From assembly GCA_031972855.1 (NCBI GenBank), contig DALYDY010000002.1, forward strand, positions 1 to 64,000: DNA of 64,000 nucleotides, in the 5' to 3' direction. The stretch is from JAIXRY01 sp031972855. GTDB lineage: Bacteria > Patescibacteriota > Minisyncoccia > Phycocordibacterales > UBA9973. The translations under genes and the position numbers were made by a program. Numbering within the stretch: the first letter of the stretch is position 1; each line of letters begins with the position of its first letter. Of this stretch, positions 13,790 through 21,538 are shown piece by piece. The notes beneath the pieces were generated by a model. It worked only from the letters and a program-made list of their open reading frames with translations. It did not search any database and was not told where the DNA came from.

Positions 13790-14308
13790 ATGAAAAAATC
13801 TTTTATTTGCTTAATTACTGGACCGATGGGTACTGGAAAATCTTCGGTATCTAATGCATTAGCTAAAAAGTTTGAAAGAAGCGCGGTTATAGAAGTAGAT
13901 AAACTTCGCGGAATGATAAAAGAAGGTTATGTAATGCCTTCGCCTTATACCGAAGAGTCAGCTTCGCAACTTTCTCTTAGTGTAAAAAATGCGTGTGATA
14001 TAGCTAATAACTTTTTAGAAAAAGATTTTAATGTGATTATTGATGGTATTGTTGGCAAAAAGTTATTTGAACAGTATGCAGATTATTTTAAAGATAAAAA
14101 CTTCAAAGCATTTCTGCTTTTACCATCAGTAGAAGTTCTTTTGTCACGTTTTGACGAAAGAGGTGATTACAAGCAACTTCGTGATAGAACCATAGAACTT
14201 CATAAAAGTTTTTCAGAAAAACAAGACGAATTAAACTGGCAGATTATAAATTCTAGCGATCAGACACTAGAGGAAACTGTAGACGAGATTTATAAGTTAA
14301 TAGTTTAA
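13790..14308 (+). CDS. P-loop NTPase (AAA/zeta-toxin-like kinase fold)
   Basis: 172 residues. Walker A GPMGTGKSS near the N-terminus, followed by VIEVDKLRGMI and NVIIDGIVG (Walker B position). RFDERGDYKQLRDR is a basic lid. This resembles AAA_33 or chloramphenicol-phosphotransferase-like kinases; substrate unknown. Start 13790 follows TATAAT (13778-13783) by 6 nt. The third P-loop kinase in this array. Confidence 0.8.
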   Translation: MKKSFICLITGPMGTGKSSVSNALAKKFERSAVIEVDKLRGMIKEGYVMPSPYTEESASQLSLSVKNACDIANNFLEKDFNVIIDGIVGKKLFEQYADYFKDKNFKAFLLLPSVEVLLSRFDERGDYKQLRDRTIELHKSFSEKQDELNWQIINSSDQTLEETVDEIYKLIV

Positions 14309-14332
14309 TTTAAAGGAATCTCGATTATACTC

Positions 14333-14359
14333 TTTCGGGCTTCCTCCCACATTCGGAGC
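14333..14359. repeat. Cassette boundary core
   Basis: TTTCGGGCTTCCTCCCACATT then CGGAGC (14355-14359), followed by an AT-rich stretch but no hairpin. The next gene is on the minus strand. Confidence 0.6.
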
Positions 14360-14398
14360 TATAAATTTATTCATATATTTATCTAACAGATGAAGAAA

Positions 14399-14953
14399 TT
14401 AAATTTCGAAATTAAACCGTTCTATTTCGTATGCTTTGTTAAGTGCATCTTCATTAAAAGTTGAATAAAATATAGAACACGAAGAAATAATTATTTCAGA
14501 AGGAATGGTTACAGTATTTAAATACTTTTGTAAAGATTCTATTTCTGCACCAGATATTTTTTCTCCAACTGTTATCCAATAATCTTGTTTTTCTGGCACA
14601 GGTGCTATTGTTTCAAAGTATGAAGTTATATCAGTAACGTTATGTGATAAATTTTGTAATATAGTATTAGGTTGAATAATGATACGAAGAGAGTAGATAT
14701 CTTCAGATTTATTTTTAAAAAAGAATCCTCCTATTGTTACTGTAACTGGTTGTATATTTTTCAGTGAGGAAAGTTTTATTTTTACTTGCTCAAGTTCTTC
14801 TTGGGTTAAAAGATTTCCCCTAGTAACAGTAATATGAGGAGGCCATCCCGGGGAACTTTTTCCATATTCTTTAATGAGATGGTTTTGAACAGACAAAACA
14901 ATTTTTGTTGTTTCATCGTCAAGTAAGGCAATATATGCATAATCTTTTTTCAT
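14399..14953 (-). CDS. 2H phosphoesterase-like protein, second motif changed
   Basis: 184 residues of the 2'-5' RNA ligase / 2H phosphoesterase fold. The first motif HITVT is present near residue 40 (GWPPHITVTRG). At the second motif position the sequence is DYWITVGEKI, with Trp where the second catalytic His is expected. If the alignment is right, catalysis would be lost or altered and the protein may only bind RNA or nucleotides. One of three minus-strand genes after 13 kb in the array. Confidence 0.65.
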   Translation of the reverse strand: MKKDYAYIALLDDETTKIVLSVQNHLIKEYGKSSPGWPPHITVTRGNLLTQEELEQVKIKLSSLKNIQPVTVTIGGFFFKNKSEDIYSLRIIIQPNTILQNLSHNVTDITSYFETIAPVPEKQDYWITVGEKISGAEIESLQKYLNTVTIPSEIIISSCSIFYSTFNEDALNKAYEIERFNFEI

Positions 14954-14979
14954 ATAATGATTTTATCATATTAATACAT

Positions 14980-15066
14980 GTCGAACATCCTCTCACATTC
15001 AGAGCAAAAAAAACACCTTCTAAACCAAGGTGTTTTTTTTGATACTTTTGGTGGGTTACGAACTTT
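14980..15066. repeat. Cassette boundary module
   Basis: GTCGAACATCCTCTCACATT then CAGAGC (15000-15005), terminator AAAAACACCTT..AAGGTGTTTTTTTT (15007-15040), GATAC, then a degenerate GGTTACGAAC (15054-15063) running into TTGAC. Confidence 0.6.
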
Positions 15067-15121
15067 TGACAAAAAGATGAATTAGTTATAATGTTAAGAA
15101 AATTAAAAAATAATACCGATT

Positions 15122-15547
15122 ATGGACCAGTTTAAAAAATCAGAATTTTTCAATGGAAAATATGAAGATAGTTTCATAAATTTTCTTCAATTAGTTGATG
15201 AGGAACTAAATATTAGGCCCTTACCTTTAATACGTTACAAGGAAAGTAATCCACCAATCGACCCATTAATAATGAGAAGCCTTGATAGTAGAATTAAAAA
15301 ACCCACTAAAATTGCCGAGGAAATTGCATCTGTTTTAGAGAATTTTGAAGTATGGAAAAAAGAAACCAAATCAGGAATAATAATTTGGCTACATTCTACC
15401 GATGGGAAAATTTTACAAGCAGTAATTTTAACATTGAATGAGGATAAAATTACTCCAAGAATTTATGTGGGTAGTGGTGTAGAAAAGTATAATGGTGGTA
15501 TATCTTGGTTTTGGACGTATCCATTTTATTACGATTACTGTACTTGA
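15122..15547 (+). CDS. Hypothetical protein
   Basis: 141 residues, family not recognised, soluble. Ends in an aromatic-rich segment (GGISWFWTYPFYYDYCT). Promoter TTGACAAAAAGATGAATTAG with TATAAT follows the degenerate boundary site. A terminator GCCCACCTCAC...GGGGCTTTTTTATTTT follows at about 15566-15605. Confidence 0.65.
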   Translation: MDQFKKSEFFNGKYEDSFINFLQLVDEELNIRPLPLIRYKESNPPIDPLIMRSLDSRIKKPTKIAEEIASVLENFEVWKKETKSGIIIWLHSTDGKILQAVILTLNEDKITPRIYVGSGVEKYNGGISWFWTYPFYYDYCT

Positions 15548-15654
15548 AGTGTAAGAATATTTTAAAGCCCACCTCACCACGTGATGAGAGGGGCTTTTTT
15601 ATTTTGTCATATGCTAAAATTAATTAATCGATTATTAATATTTAATAAAATAAT

Positions 15655-16044
15655 ATGAAAGCAAAAAATGAAAAGTACGTAGATGGGTTTGTTATTCCTA
15701 TAAAAAAGAAAGATGTTGAAGCTTATAAAAAGATGGCTCAGTGGGGTTCTGAAGCTTGGATGAAGCATGGAGCTCTTCAATATTTTGAATGTATAGGTGA
15801 CGATCTAAAAATAAAAAAAGGTATGGGTCAAGGATTTGGTAAGTTTGCTGGCCTTAAATCTAACGAGACAGTCATATTTTCTTATATTGTTTTTAAATCT
15901 AAAGCACATCGCGATGCTGTAAACAAGAAAGTAATGAAAGAAATGGATAGTCCTGAAAACAGAAAGAGGTATGAAAATATGCCAATGCCTTTTGATATGA
16001 AGCGTTTTGCATATGGTGGATTTAAGACAATTGTAGAAGCATAA
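15655..16044 (+). CDS. DUF1428 family protein
   Basis: 129 residues close to the full DUF1428 length (ferredoxin-like alpha/beta barrel). Family signatures: YVDGFVIPIKKKDVEAYKK at the start, HGALQYFECIGDD, SYIVFKSKAHRDAVNKKVM, and PFDMKRFAYGGF at the end. Function unknown; relatives resemble YciI/EthD-type dimeric barrels. Confidence 0.88.
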   Translation: MKAKNEKYVDGFVIPIKKKDVEAYKKMAQWGSEAWMKHGALQYFECIGDDLKIKKGMGQGFGKFAGLKSNETVIFSYIVFKSKAHRDAVNKKVMKEMDSPENRKRYENMPMPFDMKRFAYGGFKTIVEA

Positions 16045-16061
16045 TTAGTTTCTCAAGACAA

Positions 16062-16086
16062 TTTTTGATTTCACTTCACATTCAGA
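16062..16086. repeat. Degenerate cassette boundary core
   Basis: TTTTTGATTTCACTTCACATT then CAGAATTAGCC. It resembles CACATTCGGAGC but the core is disrupted. A short hairpin-like CACTAAGGTG follows. Confidence 0.4.
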
Positions 16087-16183
16087 ATTAGCCACTAAGG
16101 TGATTCTTGTGAATTATTTGCTGAATATTGATTTGGTTGACTTTATATATTTAAAAATGTAATGTTAAGAAAAATTATTAATT

Positions 16184-16522
16184 ATGAGTAATGAAATTGA
16201 ATCATCTGAAAATCTTATTGAACGTTACAATAATGATATTTTATACGATTGTCATCAAACTGAAACAAAAATACAACGTTCACTTGCAAAACGTGAATTA
16301 CAAAAAAGAGGGAAGAGCGTACTAAAACTTATTGGAAACAAGATTGAGATTTTGTTTCCTGAGGGTAAAGAAATTGATTATGATTTATTTATGGCGTGGA
16401 TATCACTTATTTATGACATTATCAAAGATCATCACCTACCAGAACCTCCTTACAATACTGATGTAAAGTATGGTAATCAAAAAGTTATTCAATGGATTAA
16501 TTATTGTTACAATTATGGATAA
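16184..16522 (+). CDS. Hypothetical protein
   Basis: 112 residues, family not recognised, soluble and highly charged. KIQRSLAKRELQKRGKS is a basic helix; the C-terminus is Tyr/Asn-rich. Promoter TTGACTTTATATATTTAAAA. Followed by a terminator (AAAGCTGTTCAGAAATGTTC then AGCTTTTTTATTT, 16527-16562). Confidence 0.6.
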   Translation: MSNEIESSENLIERYNNDILYDCHQTETKIQRSLAKRELQKRGKSVLKLIGNKIEILFPEGKEIDYDLFMAWISLIYDIIKDHHLPEPPYNTDVKYGNQKVIQWINYCYNYG

Positions 16523-16599
16523 TCAGAAAGCTGTTCAGAAATGTTCAGCTTTTTTATTTACCTTTCTATACTAAGATTAAATCATGATATAATTTTAAT

Positions 16600-17046
16600 A
16601 TGAAAGACATTACACTTCGTTCAAGTTGGATTATCAAAGCTCCTATAACAGAAGTATTTGGTATTATGACTGACTTTGAAAAATTTCCTGAATATTTTCC
16701 AAAAGTTGCAGATTCTATAAAAGTTATAAAAAGAGAAGGAGATTGTTTGGAAATTGACGCAATTGCCAAATCTTTTGGCCAGGATTTTCCTGTAAAGATG
16801 AAAACACAAATTATACCTGGGAGGGGATATATTTCTGATAACAATAGTCCTAAATTCGGTACTTCTGGTCATGAAGAATTTTTACTCTCAGAACATCCAG
16901 AAGGAACAAAGATTGATTATCTCTATGAAGTCTCTATTCATAAATTTTGGCTTCGCGTATTCGCAAAACCTCTAATAGGTTGGTTCTCTATGAAATTTTG
17001 GGAAAAAGCTGTTATAGATGAATTGAGGATAAGGCTTGAGAAATAA
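16600..17046 (+). CDS. SRPBCC / polyketide-cyclase-like protein (RatA/COQ10 type)
   Basis: 148 residues with the START-like beta-alpha-beta grip: SSWIIKAPITEVFGIMTDFEKFPEYFP at the start and a long C-terminal helix (FSMKFWEKAVIDELRIRLEK). Such proteins bind a hydrophobic ligand; in COQ10 it is ubiquinone, and RatA acts on ribosomes. Ligand here unknown. TATAAT (16588-16593) ends 6 nt before the ATG. Confidence 0.75.
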   Translation: MKDITLRSSWIIKAPITEVFGIMTDFEKFPEYFPKVADSIKVIKREGDCLEIDAIAKSFGQDFPVKMKTQIIPGRGYISDNNSPKFGTSGHEEFLLSEHPEGTKIDYLYEVSIHKFWLRVFAKPLIGWFSMKFWEKAVIDELRIRLEK

Positions 17047-17197
17047 AATTAATTCATGTGCTAATGAAATTCCTTCCATGTCTTTAGATAATATTGACAA
17101 TTATAAAAAATAGTATATTGTGTTATTAAACAAATAAAATATACAAACAATAATAATAATAATAATAATAGTACAATCAATTCCAGCAGCTCTAGAA

Positions 17198-17545
17198 TTG
17201 ATTGAAGGAAAAATAAAAAATACTTTTCCTTCTATGGATAATGTTATTTATGAGAGTAATTTTGAAAAAACACTTCGAATTATTCCTAAAGATGAGGAAG
17301 TTGTTGTTATTACTAGCGATATGTTCCATGATTTAAAAGATGAGCTTTTCAAGAGTTCAGAAAAAGATGGTAGCAGACTTGCTATGGAAGTAAAGAAAAT
17401 AAATCCAAAAGCAAAAGTTTATGTATTTTCTTCTTATGAACCGAAAATGGAAAATATAGATGGATTTTTCCAAAAAACCCAAGGAGGGGATAACACTGCA
17501 ACAGAAATCATTAATATTTTCTATAAATTAAAATTAGCTGTCTGA
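17198..17545 (+). CDS. Receiver-like small protein; start codon unclear (coding extends to 17141)
   Basis: From TTG 17198 the product has 115 residues, but the same frame is open back to 17138 and reads (ATA)QTIIIIIIIVQSIPAALEL before it. With that stretch the protein looks like a CheY-type receiver: strand 1 TIII..VQS, helix 1, EEVVVITSD, then NPKAKVYVFSSY. An ATA stands where related cassettes have ATG. An (AAT)7 tract encodes the Ile run, and an inverted repeat CAATCAATTC/GAATTGATTG (17174-17204) overlaps the TTG. The real start could be ATA 17141, TTG 17198, or lost by mutation. Confidence 0.6.
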   Translation: MIEGKIKNTFPSMDNVIYESNFEKTLRIIPKDEEVVVITSDMFHDLKDELFKSSEKDGSRLAMEVKKINPKAKVYVFSSYEPKMENIDGFFQKTQGGDNTATEIINIFYKLKLAV

Positions 17546-17604
17546 TTTATTTAAGACGGCTTTTTATTTGCTCGAATCCTTTATTTACATGTTATAATTT
17601 TTGT

Positions 17605-18114
17605 ATGACAAAAGACGAAATATTAAAAATGTACCCAGATGTTGATATAAATGAAAGTGGTGGAACAGACAACTTTAGACCAGAAGAAGCTATAGTGGAG
17701 CGTGACCCCATTGCTGTAGTTATAAAGCATCCTAGCGACGAAACATACTTGATTGCAGAATGGAGTAATGGCTGGAGAGGGTTTCTAACTGGAGGTATTG
17801 AACCTGGAGATTCTGTAGAAGAAACAGTAAAAAAAGAAATTCTAGAAGAAACAGGTTTTAAAAACATAAAACTTATTGAAGAAATGGATTGTGTTTCTCA
17901 CGGGCTTTTTTATCATGTTATTAAGAATGTAAACAGACTCGCTCACTATCATTTAGTATTTGCTCAGCTTGAAGACTTGGAGCAGGAGACTGTATCAGAA
18001 GAAGAATTGGCTATAGCGCGATTCGTTTGGGTGAATAAAGATGAGGTAGAAGGAATACTTTCTAGAAGCGATATGAAAAAACTTTGGAAGTTCTATTTGG
18101 ATTCCAATTCATAA
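17605..18114 (+). CDS. NUDIX hydrolase
   Basis: 169 residues with a complete NUDIX box (GGIEPGDSVEETVKKEILEE then TGF, residues 60-82), which coordinates metal and hydrolyses nucleoside diphosphate-X compounds. Substrate cannot be read from sequence. TATAAT (17593-17598) ends 6 nt before the ATG. The segment just upstream (GCTCGAATCC at 17571) is a weak match to the T-loop-like boundary site. Confidence 0.9.
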   Translation: MTKDEILKMYPDVDINESGGTDNFRPEEAIVERDPIAVVIKHPSDETYLIAEWSNGWRGFLTGGIEPGDSVEETVKKEILEETGFKNIKLIEEMDCVSHGLFYHVIKNVNRLAHYHLVFAQLEDLEQETVSEEELAIARFVWVNKDEVEGILSRSDMKKLWKFYLDSNS

Positions 18115-18154
18115 TTATTCATAAATAAAAACTCACTTAGTAGTGAGTTTTTAT

Positions 18155-18403
18155 TTATCTGTGAGGACATCCAGCCCAACAGCATGGACGACGCTCACCT
18201 TTGGATAATTTATCAAGCATTATTTTAATTCTACGATCTCGCGTTTCTAATTTCTTTGCTGATTCAATCCAGCATATCCATTCATTGCGCGAAAGTGGGG
18301 TAATATTTTCCCAAATTTCTAAAAATTTTGGTTTTGAAATAAGGATATCCTGTATATCATTTGGTGTTTTGTGTACTGTACCATTTGAGATTTTTTTATT
18401 CAT
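18155..18403 (-). CDS. YdeI/OmpD-associated family C-terminal domain protein
   Basis: 82 residues. The C-terminal half, LSRNEWICWIESAKKLETRD then RRIKIMLDKL..RRPCCWAGCPHR, is the typical end of YdeI/OmpD-associated (bacteriocin-protection) proteins. The N-terminal domain of longer members is missing. Overlapping plus-strand frame is a shadow. It shares the terminator at 18128-18153 with the NUDIX gene. Confidence 0.75.
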   Translation of the reverse strand: MNKKISNGTVHKTPNDIQDILISKPKFLEIWENITPLSRNEWICWIESAKKLETRDRRIKIMLDKLSKGERRPCCWAGCPHR

Positions 18404-18494
18404 AAAATTATTCTATCAAATATGTTTTATTTTTAATAATATAAATATTTGACATTACGTCTATACAATTGTAGTATAAATAAAAATTTGAAAA

Positions 18495-19415
18495 ATGAAA
18501 AAACAAAAAGAAACATCATCGAGGCTAAATTTAGATCTTAAATTTAGCCTTGCTCTCGAAGGAGAAAATCCATTAGAACACAATTTCTATAAACCAGGAG
18601 TTGGGTATATTACAAAACATATTCCAAAAAGCTTACAAAGAGGTAATACTGTTCATTGGGATGAGCAGTATAAAGAATCTGAATCTTTTGATAATTCTTG
18701 GAAATCAAGATCTGGTCCGCTCGAGTTTGTATATAATTTATCTCTTCTTTCAGATAAAGAATTGATTGTTATAAATTTGGGAGCAGGACTTGGAAGCTTT
18801 AGTGTCGACCTTGCTCGTATTCCAAATACGACAGTTCACCATGTTGATTTTTCTAAAGAGGGAAATATTGTTGCAAGACAAAAATCAATAGATTCAAAAG
18901 TTGATTGTAAAATAAAAATTCATACTATGGACAATGATAAATATCTTAAAGAATTTATTGCTTCAGGTATGAAAGCTGATATTATTTTCTTGTATGGTGC
19001 GTCTGGTTCGAATGAGCCAAGCGATAAGAAATATGCAAAAACTTTAGATTTGTCGAGCAAAACATTAAAAGATGGTGGATACTTGTGGCATGTAACAATG
19101 ATACAACCTCGTCTGATTGATCCTTTAGATACAAGAATTAAAGATACTCTTGGTGATTTCCCAAAACCTCCTGGTATGGCTAAAGAAATTTTAATAAATC
19201 TAGGACTCAATCTTGTAAGAGAAGAAGAACAAGAAAGACCAGATTTTCACCCACTTGTACCAAAAGGTGAGCCAATACACCATCTTCATTTGGCTTATCG
19301 TTGTCTTTTTGTTAATTCCAAAAATAACAAATTTAAAGGAATTAATTTTGACTTTCAAAATGCTGTGAGTAGTGAATGGAATAGTATTTGGAATCGACTA
19401 ATTTGTCTTGACTAA
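18495..19415 (+). CDS. Class I SAM-dependent methyltransferase-like protein
   Basis: 306 residues. Motif I VINLGAGLGSFSVDLA (about residues 95-110) and HHVDFSKEG after strand 2 mark a Rossmann methyltransferase. The N-terminal about 80 residues (with HWDEQYKESESFDNSW) are of the kind seen in tellurite-resistance/thiopurine-type methyltransferases. Substrate unknown. Promoter TTGACATTACGTCTATACAA then TAGTAT. Confidence 0.75.
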   Translation: MKKQKETSSRLNLDLKFSLALEGENPLEHNFYKPGVGYITKHIPKSLQRGNTVHWDEQYKESESFDNSWKSRSGPLEFVYNLSLLSDKELIVINLGAGLGSFSVDLARIPNTTVHHVDFSKEGNIVARQKSIDSKVDCKIKIHTMDNDKYLKEFIASGMKADIIFLYGASGSNEPSDKKYAKTLDLSSKTLKDGGYLWHVTMIQPRLIDPLDTRIKDTLGDFPKPPGMAKEILINLGLNLVREEEQERPDFHPLVPKGEPIHHLHLAYRCLFVNSKNNKFKGINFDFQNAVSSEWNSIWNRLICLD

Positions 19416-19430
19416 ATATTCAAAAAAATG

Positions 19431-19456
19431 AAGCCTGATATCTCAGGCTTTTTATA
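19431..19456 (+). terminator. Rho-independent terminator
   Basis: AAGCCTGATATCTCAGGCTT followed by TTTATA. Confidence 0.75.
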
Positions 19457-19476
19457 TTTGTGATAAAATATAAAAT

Positions 19477-19617
19477 ATGGAAAATATAGAAAATAGTTTT
19501 TTTGGTAATCCTCAAAACAAAATAGATGAATATAAAATGCGTATTAAAAATGGGAAATCAATAGAGTCTTTTGGAGAAATACCAGAATCTTGGAAAAAGG
19601 AAATTCAAGACAATTAA
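19477..19617 (+). CDS. Hypothetical 46-residue protein
   Basis: ATG at 19477 opens MENIENSFFGNPQNKIDEYK and runs to TAA at 19615-19617; it continues in the same frame for 19 more codons (VESVKNLEKTEGFLKLKML) to TAG. Charged, with a probable helix and ESFGEIPESWKKEI. Start spacing to the promoter is typical. Family not recognised; could be a trimmed version of a longer protein. Confidence 0.5.
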   Translation: MENIENSFFGNPQNKIDEYKMRIKNGKSIESFGEIPESWKKEIQDN

Positions 19618-19708
19618 GTTGAATCAGTTAAAAATTTAGAAAAAACAGAAGGTTTTTTGAAATTAAAAATGTTATAGAAAATAAATTGAATAATGTATAA
19701 TATATTGT

Positions 19709-20275
19709 ATGAATAAAATACTAAATATAATTTTATTGGTTATTGTTGTGATATTTCTATTTCCTAAAACATATATAACTTCTCCAGGGCTTACTACTAG
19801 TGAATATTCAAAACAATTTGAAAAACTTAAAAAGAGTTGTGCTGGATTTTCTTATACTAAAAAAGAAGATATTTTGATTGCTGACGCTCCAGAAGAAAGT
19901 GTTTGTTTTGGTTGGCTTGTAAAAAATTATAACAATAAAAATATAATTGATTTAAATAAAGATATTAATAAAAATAAAGAAAATATTGTTCAAAAAAATG
20001 AAGTTGTTGATTTGTATACAGAATTAGATAGTAGTGATCGCGTTGTTGTTGGTGCCTATGGTGATCGTACAAAGTTAATAGCTTCTACAAATATTCCAGC
20101 AAAAATTACTTACACTATTAAATATAAGACAGCTGCAGTTGTTCCTGATTCTGTTGTTAAAGAATCTACTTACACAAATACAACATCTGTTCTCCCAGGT
20201 AAAACTGTTCTTTTTGAATTTAATACAGTAGATGAAAATGTTGATATTTCTTATACGTATACTGCAGATAAATAA
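19709..20275 (+). CDS. Hypothetical membrane-anchored protein
   Basis: 188 residues, family not recognised. An N-terminal membrane anchor (about 4-18) is followed by an extracytoplasmic-looking domain with two Cys (KKSCAGF and SVCFGW) that could form a disulfide, and a beta-rich C-terminal half (KITYTIKYKTAAVV). TATAAT (19696-19701) ends 7 nt before the ATG. Confidence 0.7.
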   Translation: MNKILNIILLVIVVIFLFPKTYITSPGLTTSEYSKQFEKLKKSCAGFSYTKKEDILIADAPEESVCFGWLVKNYNNKNIIDLNKDINKNKENIVQKNEVVDLYTELDSSDRVVVGAYGDRTKLIASTNIPAKITYTIKYKTAAVVPDSVVKESTYTNTTSVLPGKTVLFEFNTVDENVDISYTYTADK

Positions 20276-20296
20276 TTTTTTGTTATAATTGTTTTT

Positions 20297-20674
20297 ATGA
20301 AAAAGTATAAAATAATTTTTTGGGTTACTACAGGTATAATATTTTTATTTGAAGGTGTTATGGTGGCTTTTACTTCACAAAGTGAAATGTCTGTAGAAGG
20401 TATTACAAGTCTTGGATATCCAGTATATTTTGGAACAATGCTTGCTGTATTTAAGGTTGTAGGTACTCTAGTTCTTATTATTCCTCAAGTTCCTCGTCGT
20501 ATAAAAGAATGGGCATATGCAGGATTTATGATAGACTTCATTGCTGCATTCGTGAGTCTTGTGGTTGTGGGTGGATTTACTACTACATCAATACTTCCAA
20601 TAGTATTTATAGGAATACTTATTGCTTCATACGTTTCTTTTGATAAATTGAATAGTAACCAAGTTATAAGTTAA
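20297..20674 (+). CDS. DoxX-like membrane protein
   Basis: 125 residues, four membrane helices. Matches the DoxX_2-type layout: helix 1 with FLFEGVMVAF, YFGTMLAVFKVVGTLVLIIP, then PRRIKEWAYAGFMIDFIAAF and a final helix. Role unknown; relatives are linked to redox and thiol stress. Starts 22 nt after the previous gene, with its own TATAAT (20284-20289). Confidence 0.8.
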   Translation: MKKYKIIFWVTTGIIFLFEGVMVAFTSQSEMSVEGITSLGYPVYFGTMLAVFKVVGTLVLIIPQVPRRIKEWAYAGFMIDFIAAFVSLVVVGGFTTTSILPIVFIGILIASYVSFDKLNSNQVIS

Positions 20675-20682
20675 TTAGAAAA

Positions 20683-20713
20683 TAAAAAAATGGCCACAGA
20701 GTGGCCATTTTTT
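20683..20713 (+). terminator. Rho-independent terminator
   Basis: AAAAATGGCCACAGAGTGGCCATTTTTTT hairpin. Confidence 0.8.
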
Positions 20714-20778
20714 TATTTCTTAAATCTTAATATATTTGACTTGTAGACTCTATATGTTATATTTAAAAAAAATAAAAA

Positions 20779-21498
20779 ATGAATATAGATAAACTAATTT
20801 TGTCAGACGAGAATCCTTTGATTTCTGTAGTCAGATTAAAGGATTCAGAAAGAGTTCAAAGAGGTATGGCTTTTGTGTATAAAAAATTGTCACGCAAAAT
20901 AAAAGTTGTAGTTACGTGTAAGCATAACTTCATAAAACATTCTTTTGAAGATTTTGAATTCTTTTTAGGTGGTAAGAAAAATCCTCTGAGTGTTATTTCT
21001 CCTCCTTTTTATCACCCAAACAAATCTCATGATATTGTATTTTTTATTGTTCAAGATTTAAGAAGATACCAAACTGCTGAATTTATTTTAAAATCTAAGA
21101 TATCACATCCATATAATGGTCAGACACTTTACAATTCAAAATGTGATTTTAATCCAGATATTCCAAATTTTCCTTTTTATGTGATGTGTCAACAAACTTA
21201 TGAACCTAATATGTGTTGGGGTGTTAAAGAATTTGAGACTAAAGGAGAATCTGTTAAACCTGAGAATGAAATTAGAAAAAATGAATTAATAGAAAAAGGA
21301 TATGTTATTTATCCATCTATAGGAATGAGAAGTGTTGTTGGTTGTTCTGGATCTCCTATTTTTGATTCAGATCTTAATTTATATGGCATGAATGTTAGGG
21401 GGATTGATGGTAGAGATGAGCTTATATATGTTCCTGTTTCTGAGATAAACAATATATATAGTAAATTTTTACCAGAAATTAAAAAATACAGTATCTAA
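20779..21498 (+). CDS. Trypsin-like serine peptidase domain protein
   Basis: 239 residues. The three catalytic parts of a chymotrypsin fold are visible in order: His in VVVTCKHNF (about 54), Asp in SHDIVFFIV (about 94), and Ser in VVGCSGSPIFD (about 193, GxSGSP type), followed by LNLYGMNVRG. No signal peptide or anchor is seen, so it would act in the cytoplasm, or be inactive. Substrate unknown. Confidence 0.75.
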   Translation: MNIDKLILSDENPLISVVRLKDSERVQRGMAFVYKKLSRKIKVVVTCKHNFIKHSFEDFEFFLGGKKNPLSVISPPFYHPNKSHDIVFFIVQDLRRYQTAEFILKSKISHPYNGQTLYNSKCDFNPDIPNFPFYVMCQQTYEPNMCWGVKEFETKGESVKPENEIRKNELIEKGYVIYPSIGMRSVVGCSGSPIFDSDLNLYGMNVRGIDGRDELIYVPVSEINNIYSKFLPEIKKYSI

Positions 21499-21538
21499 TT
21501 CAATATGTTTTTAAAGCTAAACTAATTATGTTTAGCTT

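Noticed and set aside
17174..17204. Riboswitch or attenuator formed by CAATCAATTC/GAATTGATTG
   Set aside because: It probably lies inside coding sequence if the upstream start is real, and no terminator or conserved aptamer is seen.
1..18150. Classical integron attC sites
   Set aside because: I could not find paired RYYYAAC and GTRRRRY-type cores with the attC arm symmetry, and no intI is present. The array is described only as cassette-like.
1..18150. Insertion sequence or transposon carrying the array
   Set aside because: No transposase frame and no terminal inverted repeats with target duplications were seen.
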